From Glandiceps talaboti (Eukaryota > Hemichordata > Enteropneusta > Spengelidae): DNA of 64,000 bases. A program made the translations under genes and the position numbers. The DNA lies in contig NC_135562.1 in assembly GCF_964340395.1 (NCBI RefSeq), positions 13,371,043 through 13,435,042 on the forward strand. The letters are read 5' to 3'. Position 1 is the first letter of the stretch, and each line of letters opens with the position of its first letter. Below, one piece after another: positions 48,290 to 60,500 of the stretch. Under the pieces are notes generated by a model. That model did no database searches, had not been told where the DNA came from, and saw only the letters and a list, made by a program, of their open reading frames with translations.

Positions 48290-48790
48290 GGCCCTAACAA
48301 AAATAACCACGCCCATAGCAACAACCCAATGGCAGTGTGTTTCGGTCAAATAACAACCTCATCAGGTAGGCAAGTGAGTAAACATTCAAAATGTATATGC
48401 CAATGTCCTTAGCAACCATGACCACACCCATAGCAACAGTCAAACAGTGGTATCTCTTACAATGATAACAGGGATTTTTAGACAAGTGAACAAACATTTT
48501 TAAAATGTATGCAAATGAAACTAGCAACAAGGGCGGGACCATAGCAACATCCAAATAATCACGCATATTGCAAAGATAACATTTATTTATAGGCAATTGA
48601 ATAAACAGTCAAGACATGTATGTAAATGTGCCTAGCAAAAGGACCGTGCCCATAGTTAAAGCAAATGGTCCAATATATTACAAAAATAACTATGTATTAA
48701 TAGACAATTGGATAAACATTAAAAAAATGTAACTGTGCCTAGCAACAAGAGCACACGCCCATAGTAACAGCCAAGTGATCACATATTGGA
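48290..48790. repeat. Five diverged tandem repeats of 110-120 bp
   Basis: The phrase (a)cgcccatagcaaca..c(c/a)aa recurs at about 48310, 48425, 48536, 48648 and 48767, each followed by a 'gataacaa...taagacaa.tgaataaacat' segment. Confidence 0.75.
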
Positions 48791-49222
48791 AAGATAACAA
48801 CGTGGATTACTAGACAAATAAATGAACATACAAAAAAATTGTATGTAAATATTCAGTCAATTATACAGTTGTCCTACAATGCCAGTGACACTATATTTCA
48901 TACAATCTAATACATCACACTACCATGACTGGTGGCAATTCTCTGAAAACATCCATTGCGGGGACTGAGTCTGATAACTGCTTGTTCAGTTTAATTTTAG
49001 AAACACAAAGTCCATGTTACGTTGCGACTGCAAAAATGTCTAGACACCAAACATATTTAGTGTTGGACAAGTTATTTATTCGCCACAGTGATCAGTGTTG
49101 AGCACTGCTACTAGTCAGTACTTACATGTGATGTGCATATAACTTGCCAAATGTTAGGTAACCTTTATAAATTTGAAAATGTATGTGTGTACTCAAGCTA
49201 AGAATATTTCTCAATATCAAAG
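48791..49222. other. Intron end before the macrodomain 2 middle exon
   Basis: Nothing recognised. Ends with the acceptor caatatcaaag. Confidence 0.5.
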
Positions 49223-49456
49223 GCCAGTGTAATCGTTAACACAACCCAGACAAGTTTGGATTTGAATACTGGTGCTGTCTCAAAGACACTTCTGCAAGTT
49301 GCTGGTCCACAACTTCAGCAGCTAGTCAGTCAGCAGGGATCAATGGTATCTCCCATGGAAGGTGGTATTATTATTACTGGTGGAGCAGGCCTAAAATGTG
49401 ACAAAGTGTATCATGTATTATGTTGTAAGTGGGATGGTGGACGAAAGTCAGAGCCG
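49223..49456 (+). CDS. PARP14-like gene, middle of macrodomain 2
   Basis: The exon is 234 bp, phase 0 at both ends, acceptor tatcaaag, donor gagccg|gtaagt. It encodes ASVIVNTTQTSLDLNTGAVS, KTLLQVAGPQLQQLVSQQGS, then GGIIITGGAGLKCDKVYHVL and CCKWDGGRKSEP. V-I-V-N-T is the macrodomain V-I-V-N motif. The usual N-A-N and GGGV loop is altered (NTTQTSLDLNTGAVS), as in the later macrodomains of PARP14, which bind but do not hydrolyse ADP-ribose. Confidence 0.85.
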
Positions 49457-50336
49457 GTAAGTTGGAAACTCAGAACATGTTATGTAAAGAGACTTGTCGT
49501 GATTTAACAATATTTGGTATTTGTCATGAGTCTTATAAGCATGCTGAATTTGATTTACTTATTAAGTAGTGTATATGTAGTACTATTGGCTAGCCATTAC
49601 AGCTGTATGAAACTCTTATGTTCTAATAGAGTTTGGACATTTTCATGTGGGATTGGCGATTTGTTGAAGTCACAATTTAATTAATGATACGCAGAGCCAG
49701 AGGGCATTTACACATACAGGTGGAAAGTTTTAGGAAACTTCCCACTTATGTATGTATATACTTAGACTAATTTTGTATGACTTAGGTTTGGTTTTGGATG
49801 TGTTAATTTTTTTATGAGCATTACAGTGTGCCAGGTTTAACTCGAGATGAATGTTCGATGGTTCACATATTTCCTTGCATATGATACTTTTAGATATTAT
49901 TCCCCAATATTTTTCTTTGCTCAACTAAGTAAAGTGTGAGTGACCTCGGAGCTTTGTCATTGAGTCGCAAGACAAGTAGTGACAACCCTTTAGGTCATCA
50001 CGAGTATTTACTGGCTGATGAAGAAGAATGTTGGACAATAACATTGATTATACCAGCGCCAGTAATATCAAAGAAAAACAGGGGAAGTAAAGTCAGTTTT
50101 GAACATTTTGACTCATATTTCACAGCAGAACCAGTGATGTAGACATGTGCTGTTGTGACAATGTAGGAATGTGTTGTCGTGGCGTAGAATGACCAGGGTA
50201 TAAGTTCCTGGTTTATGCATTATGTAATTGGTAATATCTGGATATAATGTCTATTCTTGGCCATGTCAACCTATGTACTAGAAATGGGAATATAAACAAG
50301 CAACAAAACAGTTACAAACCAGATTTAAATTGAATG
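49457..50336. other. Intron
   Basis: No exon or named repeat is recognised. Confidence 0.4.
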
Positions 50337-51326
50337 CCTCCCGTAAGGGAATCGCTAATTATGCAAATAACTCATTAAACTAAAAAAAAACTATGGTAAC
50401 AGGCTTTGTTTTTTAGACAAGCGTGCTTTCTTAGGTTAATGTATGTAAGAGTGTATGATACTGCTTAATGCAGTCTTAAGATATAGCCTAATTACCGAAA
50501 ATCATTAATTATGCAAATTATTCATTAACACTGTAAGGTACATCAACTAACTTTATAGGACATATACAATTTGTTATGGTTAATGTATGTACTGAATTAT
50601 ATTGAAATTGAAGCATGCAGTCGTTAGATATAGCCTAATTACCAAGAATCATTAATTATGCAAATTATTCATTAACACTGAAAGGTACACCAACAAGTTT
50701 TACAGGACGTATGCAATTGTTATGGTTAACGTGTGTACTGAATTATATTGGAATTGAAGTATGTTTTCTTAAGATATACATGTAGCCTAATTTCCGAAAA
50801 TCATTAATTATGCAAATTATTCATTAACACTGTACGGTGCATCAACAAAATTGATAGGGCATATGTTTTCTTATGGTTAACGTATGTACTAAATTATGTT
50901 GAATTTGAAGTATGTATTCTTATGATATAGCCTAATTACCAAAAATAATTAATTATGCAAAATATTCATTAAAGCTGTAAGATACATCAACGAATTTTAT
51001 AGGACAAATGTATGTTGTTATGTTTAACGAATATACTAAATTATATTGAAATTGAAGTATGCAGTCTTAAGATATTGCATAATTAGTTGATTTCATTAAT
51101 ATGCAAATTTCTCTAATTAAACATTAACAGATCTGGCTCAAAACCTAATCAGGTCTAGCTATTACCCTAAAGATTATATAGCCCAAATTTCATTACAATT
51201 GAGCCAGCCCAATTTTAGAAAATGGTTTCACAGACACACAAACAGACAGACAGACAGACAGACGGACGGACAGACACACAGACAGGCATTCCCCTTTTAA
51301 TACCTCCCGTACCCTTACGGGAGGTA
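50337..51326. repeat. Dispersed repeat with five 148-bp tandem units and hairpin end
   Basis: It starts gcctcccgtaaggga and ends cctcccgtacccttacggga followed by gg, a terminal hairpin. In between, the phrase cattaattatgcaaattatt recurs at about 50503, 50651, 50801 and 50948, and altered near 51096 (spacing 147-151). A (CAGA)n tract precedes the hairpin (51241-51290). A reverse-oriented head of the same family appears near 62567-62620 (tgcataattagtgattacct, tatgggaggcatt). Confidence 0.8.
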
Positions 51327-51704
51327 AAAACACATAATTAGTATTGTTACACGACCAAAAGGCCAAATGCTAACTTTGAGACACAGCACTATTTTGAAAT
51401 ACATGTACATGCACATATACATATGTATACTTACCTTGCCAATAATCTATTAATCTATGAATGACAGTTTGAATATGACCTTTAGCTTCATAGGGATATC
51501 TTGGTTTGCAGCAAAATTAACTTAATTCTTTTATGTGGGAGTATAAATTCTAAATTCAAACTAATTGTTTTATTTCTGTGATGTATTTATTCTTATGAAC
51601 CCAAAAGGAATTGTTAAAAAAAAAACACAGAAAGAATAAGTAAACAGAGTTTTGCCAGATTATCGTGTGTCTATAGTAACTATTTTGTTTTTCTTTTTCC
51701 TTAG
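51327..51704. other. Intron end
   Basis: Nothing recognised. Ends with the pyrimidine-rich acceptor ctttttccttag. Confidence 0.5.
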
Positions 51705-51926
51705 CTGTTCAGAGGTATCATGAAGAAATGTTTTGACACAGCAGATCAAGAACATGTGACATCAATTGTTTTCCCTGCCGTTGGAACTGGTGGACTTAAC
51801 TTCCCAAAAGATTTCACTGCTAGAGTTATGTACGAAGAAGCTATATATTTCTGTAGGAAGAACCCTAGAAGCTCAGTATCTGATATAAGATTTGTAGTAT
51901 ATGACAAAGATATGCGTACAACTAAG
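51705..51926 (+). CDS. PARP14-like gene, end of macrodomain 2
   Basis: The exon is 222 bp, phase 0 at both ends, acceptor ttttccttag, donor actaag|gtgtgt. It encodes LFRGIMKKCFDTADQEHVTS, then IVFPAVGTGGLNFPKDFTAR (the second ADP-ribose loop, here V-G-T-G-G-L-N-F-P) and SVSDIRFVVYDKDM (last strand). Confidence 0.88.
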
Positions 51927-52046
51927 GTGTGTATTATTTGAAATTTACTCCATTTGTAAAGTAAATGTCCGACTACATATACATGTACAATGTAGCTATC
52001 CGTCTGCAAAAGTGATCAAACACCAAACATATGAAGAATCAGTACA

Positions 52047-52143
52047 GTACAGTACAGTGTTTGATATAAGATTTGTAGTGTATGACAAAGATATGACAAA
52101 AGTGTCATGTAAATACAAAGATAGAATTCTGTCTAATATCAAG
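52047..52143 (+). pseudogene. Partial duplicate of the macrodomain 2 end exon (possible alternative exon)
   Basis: About 120 bp after the previous exon, bases 52058-52096 repeat its 3' part (FDIRFVVYDKDM) and then differ (KVSCKYKDRILSNIK), ending at a donor-like atcaag|gtgtgt in phase 0. An AG at 52046 within a cagtacag run would give a phase 0 start. It could be a decayed partial duplication or an alternative exon. Confidence 0.5.
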
Positions 52144-53841
52144 GTGTGTATGATAAGTTTTGTAGATTAAAATAATGAATATTTGCATTTTTGAATGCCT
52201 GCATACGGTTTATAATTGACTTTCTGTGTAATAATGGAAACATTATTGCATACTCCTATATAAAGAGCACATGATCACCCTTTTGGGACCCTTACGTGCA
52301 AAATATAGTTTGAACCCCGTTAACGAGAATGTGGCAGGCTATTATATGATAATGAAGAACAAAAGTACACTGATTTTCAACTGCTCTGACATTTTAGTGA
52401 TGAAACTAATACATTTGTTTTTGGAGTTTCAGAACCTTATTGTGCCAAGGTATTTTGTTTGAGATGTACTAACATTTTTTGTGAAACGTTTTGATCTCTC
52501 ATGTAATCAAGCTGTGTGGGTGTAACGGGTGGCTACATAAGCAAAAATATCAACAGATTTGCCAGTCCTTTTTTTTGAGTCACCAACGGGCACCGCCTGG
52601 AGGGGACTTATATTTTCAGTTCCATTTGTTTGTTCGTCCATGTGTGTGTGTGTGTGTGTGTGTGTGCGTGCGTGCGTGGGTGCGTTCATTTACCCTCAAG
52701 TCTCTGGGATGCACCAACTGAGTTCAACCAAACATAGCATAAAAGTAGCATACTATGTGAAATTCTTTTCACGGTCAAATAGCCAAATTTGGGTTATCTT
52801 CCTAGGTTTTTGAATCAAATATTTCAAGTGATGATATTTTAGTCATTTCTTGGTTTTTACTAGTGTTGGGTGTCGTAGAGTTGAACGGTATAAGTATGGA
52901 TAGTTCAGACGTTACACTCTAGCACTCACACTCCCATACTCTCGTACGGGATCGTTCAGGTCCAAGTCGGGAATTAGTCACGACTGAGAAGATATTTCGG
53001 CTTGCCAGAATCACCTATCCGAGTCCTTCTCTCCTCTGATTCTGGATGTTTTATTCTCATCTTAAGTATAATTCGAATACAATGGAATTTACACAACGAC
53101 TATATAAATAGCAAGTCACACCTTAAGATCATGCCATCATAAAAGTTATTATATACTTTTCTCTAACCAATCATGTGAATTTCAGTTACATCATGTTTGC
53201 CCAGATTCGTCATCGCCAGTCTATATCTGACCTATGGCCTACAATGCCGAAAAGTAGAATTTATTCCCATAATTCCGAAATACGATATTTTTGGATCGTA
53301 ACACTAGGTGAGGCATATGCACATTACCTAATTTCACAACCATGACTTGAATAGCAAAATGGCGGCCATGTTTGTGATACACAGGCACAATTTGCCTGTT
53401 ATCATCACAAGTTTGATACATATGGACACCATTGAAGTGTCTACCCTCACCTTATCAATGGTAGGCTTTCTAGTGAGACATTGACCTTTCACCTTGACAA
53501 ATATTTTTTCAAGGTGAATTGACCTAAGATTTTCTATTTTAACTCAAGAAGTTAATAAAAAAGACTACATTTAAATGTGTATACCCCAAAAGTCAGCTTT
53601 CTTTCCACATCCTGACCTTTGCCTTTGATCTCCATATCAAGGTCAAATAGCAAATTGGTCAATAACTTATGAAACTTTGTGTCTCGAGACACCATTCAGA
53701 TTTGCACAACACGTTTGCCATAAAATACACAAGTTGGGGGGATATGTTTTCGAATGAAGACTTGTTTTTTGTTTTAATGTATGGACAAAACTATTATTTA
53801 ACAATGATTTCTTACTGTACGTTGGACAACACTCCTTGTAG
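52144..53841. other. Intron with (GT)n at 52639-52678
   Basis: It contains a GT/GC simple repeat, and a segment near 52930-52990 (gtacgggatcgttcaggtcc, aagtcgggaattag) that resembles 58447-58490 (gtacacgggatcgacttgga, gggaattag), so a dispersed repeat family is present. No coding exon is seen. Confidence 0.45.
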
Positions 53842-54025
53842 GCATTTGAAGATATAATATCTAGGTTAACTGGAACTACCAGTAGCTTATCAAGCACAGG
53901 ATGTCAAACATTGCCGCCACAAAGTTTTACTGAAAGTACAAATACCCGTCAATCTCAATTCTACGCAGAAGATGAGGACACAGGAGCCACAGCAGCTGCT
54001 CCTTCGAATTCCTTCTCCAGTAAAC
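53842..54025 (+). CDS. PARP14-like gene, linker exon
   Basis: The exon is 184 bp, start phase 0 (acceptor actccttgtag), end phase 1 (donor agtaaac|gtaagt). It begins with a helix (AFEDIISRLTGT) that closes macrodomain 2, and continues as a Ser/Thr-rich, acidic, low-complexity linker (TSSLSSTGCQTLPPQSFTES, EDEDTGATAAAPSNSFSSK). It lacks its own ATG and is identified by position and phase fit. Confidence 0.75.
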
Positions 54026-54651
54026 GTAAGTGTGCATACTGTTGATGTCGGCGTGTGATACTTCTAAGTACTATTTTTATGTGTTCAGTCAGTAATTAAA
54101 TAATAACACAGCACGGGCAATGTGATAATTTAGTGCCTGCCCTCTTAACAAGATTTTTATGATGACCTCGCCTTCAGCTTATGCAGGCGCTAAATTGTGA
54201 TGTTGCCTAGAAAGCACATATGATGTTATCAATATATTACAACGTCCATCCATTCATCCCATCATTTAATCACTTGTCCATTCATTGATCATCACCATTC
54301 ATCATCAATATCTGAAAGGTTCCCTTTCATAGACCAGGTGTATTTACAACTGTACTTGTAGATATTAACCATTGAATGCTGAGTGGCAAGACTTGACAGC
54401 ATTTGTAACAGTTACTGTATTTATTAGACTTCTTCAAGAAGTATAAGCGTGTGCATTTTACAGTGTAGTGACTTTGTCACCTTGAGTATGCAATACTCGA
54501 AAACATAGAATAGATGCTCATTGGTCAAAATCACTTTAGCAGGCAATAGCACAAGACACCGAGTCTCTGTGCACGCGGCCAATATCGCCACACTCGCAAC
54601 AGTCTATTTAAAGAAGGTCAAGTGATTAGATTCTGACCAATGATAGTTTCA
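54026..54651. other. Intron
   Basis: Nothing recognised. Confidence 0.4.
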
Positions 54652-54753
54652 GTTACCCATACAGACTCTCATCTCTGGGGAAGCTGCCACGAGACCTCCC
54701 CAAACGAGGGGTGGTCTCGTAGCAGCGTCCCCAGAGACGAGAGTCTGGGTAAC
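54652..54753. repeat. 100-bp inverted repeat (gttaccca... / ...gggtaac)
   Basis: The left arm (gactctcatctctggggaag, ctgccacgagacc) pairs with the right arm (ggtctcgtagcagc, gtccccagagacgagagtct) around a short GC-rich loop (tccccaaacgaggggt). Likely a foldback MITE or solo hairpin. Confidence 0.8.
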
Positions 54754-54873
54754 CGAGACTAGACCACAGCTTGACTCCACTATGGCAATTCTATCTGTAA
54801 TATTTACATTTCTCTGTTTCATTATTGATATAATTTACTATGATATATTTTGCCTGTCATCTAAATATTATAG

Positions 54874-55061
54874 GTGCCATGGGATCAGCGATTGAAACCA
54901 ATGCTAACCAAAAACTAGAACAAGAAGTTGCTCATGGACCTGTACCTGTAAAAGACAAAGGAGACACAGTTATACTGTACATATTTGCTGGATCTGAAAA
55001 GGATATCAAAGGTGCAACAACACAAATAGAGAAAATGATTGCAGATGAGTTCACTGATTAC
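54874..55061 (+). CDS. PARP14-like gene, KH-like exon
   Basis: The exon is 188 bp, start phase 1 (acceptor aatattatag), end phase 0 (donor gattac|gtaagt). It encodes AMGSAIETNANQKLEQEVAH, KDKGDTVILYIFAGSEKDIK, then GATTQIEKMIADEFTDY. The pattern hydrophobic strand - G-S-x-x-D-I - helix is the KH-like module that recurs through PARP14 proteins. Confidence 0.8.
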
Positions 55062-57542
55062 GTAAGTTCAAAATAAATTTCTGTAAATTTATCTAATAGT
55101 TCAGATGTGCATTTGATTTTCCCAATCATGATTATGATTAATCTGACGTCATTTCTTGAAACGAGGTTTTAAACAAAACGCTCAGTTAAAATCAGGATTA
55201 GGCCTGATAACAAAAATTGTGTTGTTCCAGTTACACTCAATTTAGAATAGGTGAAGTAGGTAGATTTTCATTTTATTAGCTGTGCTGTCAGTGAAAGTTG
55301 AGCGGAGCTTTAGGGTTAGGTTGATTCACGCCATTGTCGTACATCGTCTGTCTGTCAACTTTTTACCTTCCATAACGAAGGTTTTAATATAGCGATGAAG
55401 TCTGTGTGTCTGTGCGCGTCTGTATCACCATTTCCAAAAAAAACGGCTGCATCAATTCAAACGAAATTTTATAGACATGTTCCGTAGGGTAATGGCAAGA
55501 ACTGATTAGGTTTTAGTAGTAATCCGATGAATAGTAATGACCAATTTGAGTAATTGGTCGATCGAACGAGTATAAAGTTGGCATCAGATTCAGATTCAGA
55601 TTCAGGTAGCATTATCTTATGAACGTTATATTGAGTATCAGATGGTCTCAGATCCAAAGACACCCGGCGGACTCAAACCTGAAATAATACCTTTAAGACT
55701 ACAGGGAAGGATTCTGCTTCACTGCGGTCGGGTGTATTTGGATCTGAGGCTATCTGACGCTGCATTGGCTTGATAAACATGAGTAAGAAGAAGACCGAGG
55801 CAGGGTATTTAAGTTATTCAAACTCTCCAGAAAATAATTTTTTCTTGGCCTTAAAATAAGTTTACAATGAGGGCAGAGTTCACAAACAGGTGAAATATTT
55901 ATCAACGTTGCAATTTCGCCAAAGATGGACTTATCATTTTCAAATTTCACACACTAATGCGCAGATGAATAAAAAAGAAATCATGTTTTTTTAGATTTTT
56001 GATTAGACGTTTAGGAAGTGTTATATTGACCTCGAATCGTCTCCTTTTTACCATGATTTTTTTCTGATTTCTCTAGATAACAAACTGTTTGTTGCAAGGC
56101 TTGTACATAATCATTTATCTAGCTCTGTATCTTAGGATATAAAAACACTCTCACATATTTATTAAGTGTAATAATCTATAATTTATACCCAAATGTGTGT
56201 GGTCAAAATATGGAAAATAGACCAAGCCCCCGCCTAGCCTACGAAGAAAATTTCGTGACAACGTATCAATAATGGTGAGCTATACACTGACCTCTATATA
56301 ATTAGTGTACAGTGAGGGACCTCCACTCTTAACAAAATCTTGACAATTTTCCCATAGTGATTAAAGGAATGTGTAAACTCGTGCATGGTGGGACAGAATG
56401 AAGTTCAACACGCAAATGCCATATCCCGGGTATGTAGGGGATCACGAAAGCAAAGTGAAGTCGCGGATGGCAAGCTTTCCTGTGCTGAGAATAGGAGGCG
56501 TGGCGGGCATTTCAACAACATTTTTAACAGCTAACTTTCATTGGGACTTGACGAATCACAGATATAGAGCTAAATTTCTTGCATAAATCGTGAAATTGAT
56601 TTCCTTACGGAAGGCATTAAGTTTAAATCTGGTTCTATTTTCATCTTCTTGAAAACCGAGAGTCAGAATACTTTGTTATTTGGTGTGTATGTTCCGGGGA
56701 TGGGGGTGGGGGAGGGCTATTCAGATTTGTTCATGCTAAGTTGATCTGTGTAATTTTCAATTTTTTATGCATTTTTTTTTCAAAATCGATATTTTCATCT
56801 TCTCAAATACTACTCATCAGATTGTGTTGATATCTGGCGTGGTGATGCGCAGAGGGTAGCTTAATCAAAATTGTTGTTTTCAAGTTAGCACATCTGCTTT
56901 TCTATTTTTGATGATTTTTTTTTGTAATTTAAAATAGATAAATAAATATTGAGACCAACGCCATGCATATTGGAAATCAGTCCACGAGACTGAAGTAAAC
57001 TGCCACTTTTCAAAAGACACCATTGATGTCAGACAAGGAATGTAATATGCTATAGTCTGAATTCTACGCATTGTGCGCCCAAATTGCAAGTGTTTGTCCT
57101 AAACAGGGTTGCAGACTTCAAATCCAAATTCTCCTCCCCTTCTACAGAATGGTACATTCCAGTAGGTATTCCATATGCTTTGCCAAAGTTGCCTAGCCTG
57201 TAATTGTATGTTGTCACTGTCGGGGACGATTTTTGACATCATCATCTTTAATAAAAAGGATAAGAATCATTCTAAAATTACTTCATTTTGTAAGGGGAAC
57301 TACTTTGTGGTTCATTTATGGAGTTTTGATTTCGTACAATCAAGCAAAATCGCCACGTCAAAATTGCCGATGTGGTGATGTGGCAGCCATGTTTTCATAT
57401 AAGTAGAACTTGTAGATTCAACAAGTGTGCTTTGCAATGTGGACAATGAGGAAATATTGGCTGTTCAGTAGTAACTTGTGAAAAATTTTGTTCATTGTCA
57501 ATGATTTCCCCCAAAATGATGACAATGATGAAGACGACGGCG

Positions 57543-57577
<35 letters not shown>

Positions 57578-60500
57578 ATATTGCATTCTCATTATCCAGC
57601 TCGAGGTATCGTGCAAATTCTGAAAATCAACTGTCCTTTACAGACCTTATTCATCAAATTTCATTTAAATTCATAATTTTTAAAAACCATCCTGATACCA
57701 TATTTCATTCCGTATTTCATTTCTGAACTATTTATTAAAGTACAGTGTGAAATTTGCTCGAAGATTTAAACAACCCCCCCCCCAACGCACACACACATGT
57801 GCACACACAAAGTAATGTGGAATAAAATAAAAGGTGCGTTTTGAATAACAAGATCATATAGATATAATTTCTGTATTTTATTTACGTGCAACCCTGATAC
57901 ATTCTCCAAACCATCCTGCAGAACTATCAATTGATATGCACATATTGCTCTACAGAATATATAAACAACTTTAGATCGTCAATGTCATACGCTTATATTG
58001 TGTGCAAAGATGTAATACATGAGCCGCATGGTAAGATTTTAAGATTGAGATAATTATGTGTATCTCATATCAAAGAGTTATTGATCTGTGTTAACAATGT
58101 TGGTGATCTCACTCGGCTAGGGCTATACCAGTATCATATACAAAAAAATATATTTATTTATTTTAAACATAAAAGAATGGTAACCGTTGTAAGTCATTCC
58201 TATGAAATGGTATTTCAAAATCAATTCCACTCCAGACAGTCCTACCCATGGTCCAGAAATTGTGCAAATCAAGTCATTTCTACAATGTATTACTCATCAT
58301 GTCTCCGCAATTTAGAACCATCCTGACTAAATTAAATTCGAAACATTTATCTGTACATATGTAACAAATTTGGTGGGGGGTCTCTACTGTTTAGGTAACC
58401 CCCTTCAATGTTACTCTCTCTCTCCACTCTCTCTCTCTCCACTCTGTACACGGGATCGACTTGGACTTTTAGGGAATTAGCTCAGACTACACACAATGTT
58501 CATGGTTAACCTGGATCATTTGGAAGTGACCAGTCAGGGAGCAGATCGAAGCTCCTGACCTCAGACCGTCTCTTCCAAAGACTGAATCCATCATCTTATT
58601 ATTCCATCAAATTCTTATAAACATAAAATATACAATACTCAAATGATTGGGTGATAAAGTAATCAGCACCATAAATGACTAAAACGGAAGTATTGCCATC
58701 GCCTTAATTCAATGCAAATGATATTGGCAAATATGAAAACTAGCCAAACAATGTGATCACGTCATTGTTCTTTCAACTGTCTGTAATTAGTCATTATTTG
58801 ACACTGTTGATCTTATAATAACTTAATGTTGTCATTTTAGAAGAATACTATTCGCGAAATGCAAACATTTGTTGTAAGTGTTAATTCATGACAGCTGAGA
58901 GTTCACGGTGACCTCGCAAAACATCAAAACTTAGCGAATATCAAAAAGTTGTAATCTGTCATCCGTAACACATACATGTATTTATACGACCATGATTACG
59001 AATACCAAACGTATCGTTATACGTCCTGTACTACGATGACGAGCGAAATGAACACACAATATCACGTGGTTGTCACGACTGAAAGCTACATTGAACTGAT
59101 TGATTGACTGTCTTTCTGGGACTTCTAAGTATATTACAGTATCTTGTAAAGTCAGATCGAGAGAAGTTGGTGAAGTTGCTAACGTTGCAGGGTAAATAGA
59201 GTACAACTTATACTACGGCTATCAGAGGCCTTCATTTCCGTTGGTTATATGGAGCCATAACTTTCTAAGGGGTGTGACCTACATTACACTCACCACTCAA
59301 TTTGCATGTAACAAATTACACAGTGTCATAATTTTTTAAAAGATCTGTTTGAGCCAATCACGCCTAGTATAAGCAAGATAAACAACTCGTTCGGTAGGGT
59401 CATGTGACAAAAACCCGGGGACTACACCCCTCGTTTATTGGAACATAACCCTCCCGAAACGTGTTGACTATCTATTACGTAATGTCAGATGCTCTGGTAA
59501 AGATAGGGGAATTGTAACAAATTAATGTATCGTCCAATCACGAAGCAAATCACAACCACGTCTCGTCCATTTCATCAAATATGTGGCATGCATCAACAGT
59601 GTGTACCAATCCAAACTGTCAAATTGAAACGCGTCATCGAGTTATAATGGCGTGTGGTTTTTTGTAAAAATATTTCGGGAAACGAGAGGAATTGTGTCAT
59701 CGTTTGTACCTTAAAGGTTTTCAATGATATTTTACTAGATCTATGGGATACTACATATTTGTGGCATTCACGTGTCTCTCATAACACTGCAATTTGGCTA
59801 CCACATTCCCCAGTCGATAAATTGAAAAGATAATATAGTATGTACAATGTCGTGTGATTTTTTTTAACGTTTTCAAATTGCAACATTATAGGCGGACGCT
59901 CAAAGGAAATGAAAGTGTCTCAGGGGGGGGGGGGGGCTGCGCATTTATAAATACCCGTGCGTGACTTATTCGTCGACATTTTCGCTATAATGAATTTTTA
60001 CTTTAAGGCACTATGTCACATCTGAAGGATTGTTTGTCATGAAATTTAAGTGAAAATAGAACACAGTTCTCTGTAATTCATATTCAACAGTCTTTTCAAA
60101 GTTGCGACATATGAATATGAATATGAGGGTAAGCTACGGGGGGGGGGGGTCACGTCGTGGTTGCTACAAAAGTTGCTACATGGCATATACGAAATCTCGC
60201 TCAACATACGAGACCACGAGACTTACAAAAGTGCTTTTGTCGTCAAAATCTATCATTTTGTATTACTCTTATTGTGTACCAGCAGGTGCTTGGCCCTGTA
60301 ACACAACTATTGGCCGAAAAAGCATGAATCTACGATCTGTGATTCGAGCGTGAAGCAAAATCCATATTGGTGTAAAAAAATGTGCAGGGTCAAAAGTTTT
60401 ATATAATATATAGTAGTAACTAGTCAATGTCAAAGTTCTTTCGCTAGAGAGCCTTACTGTATATGGAAAACAGTAGTCATGAGATTGTAGTCCAGACTTT

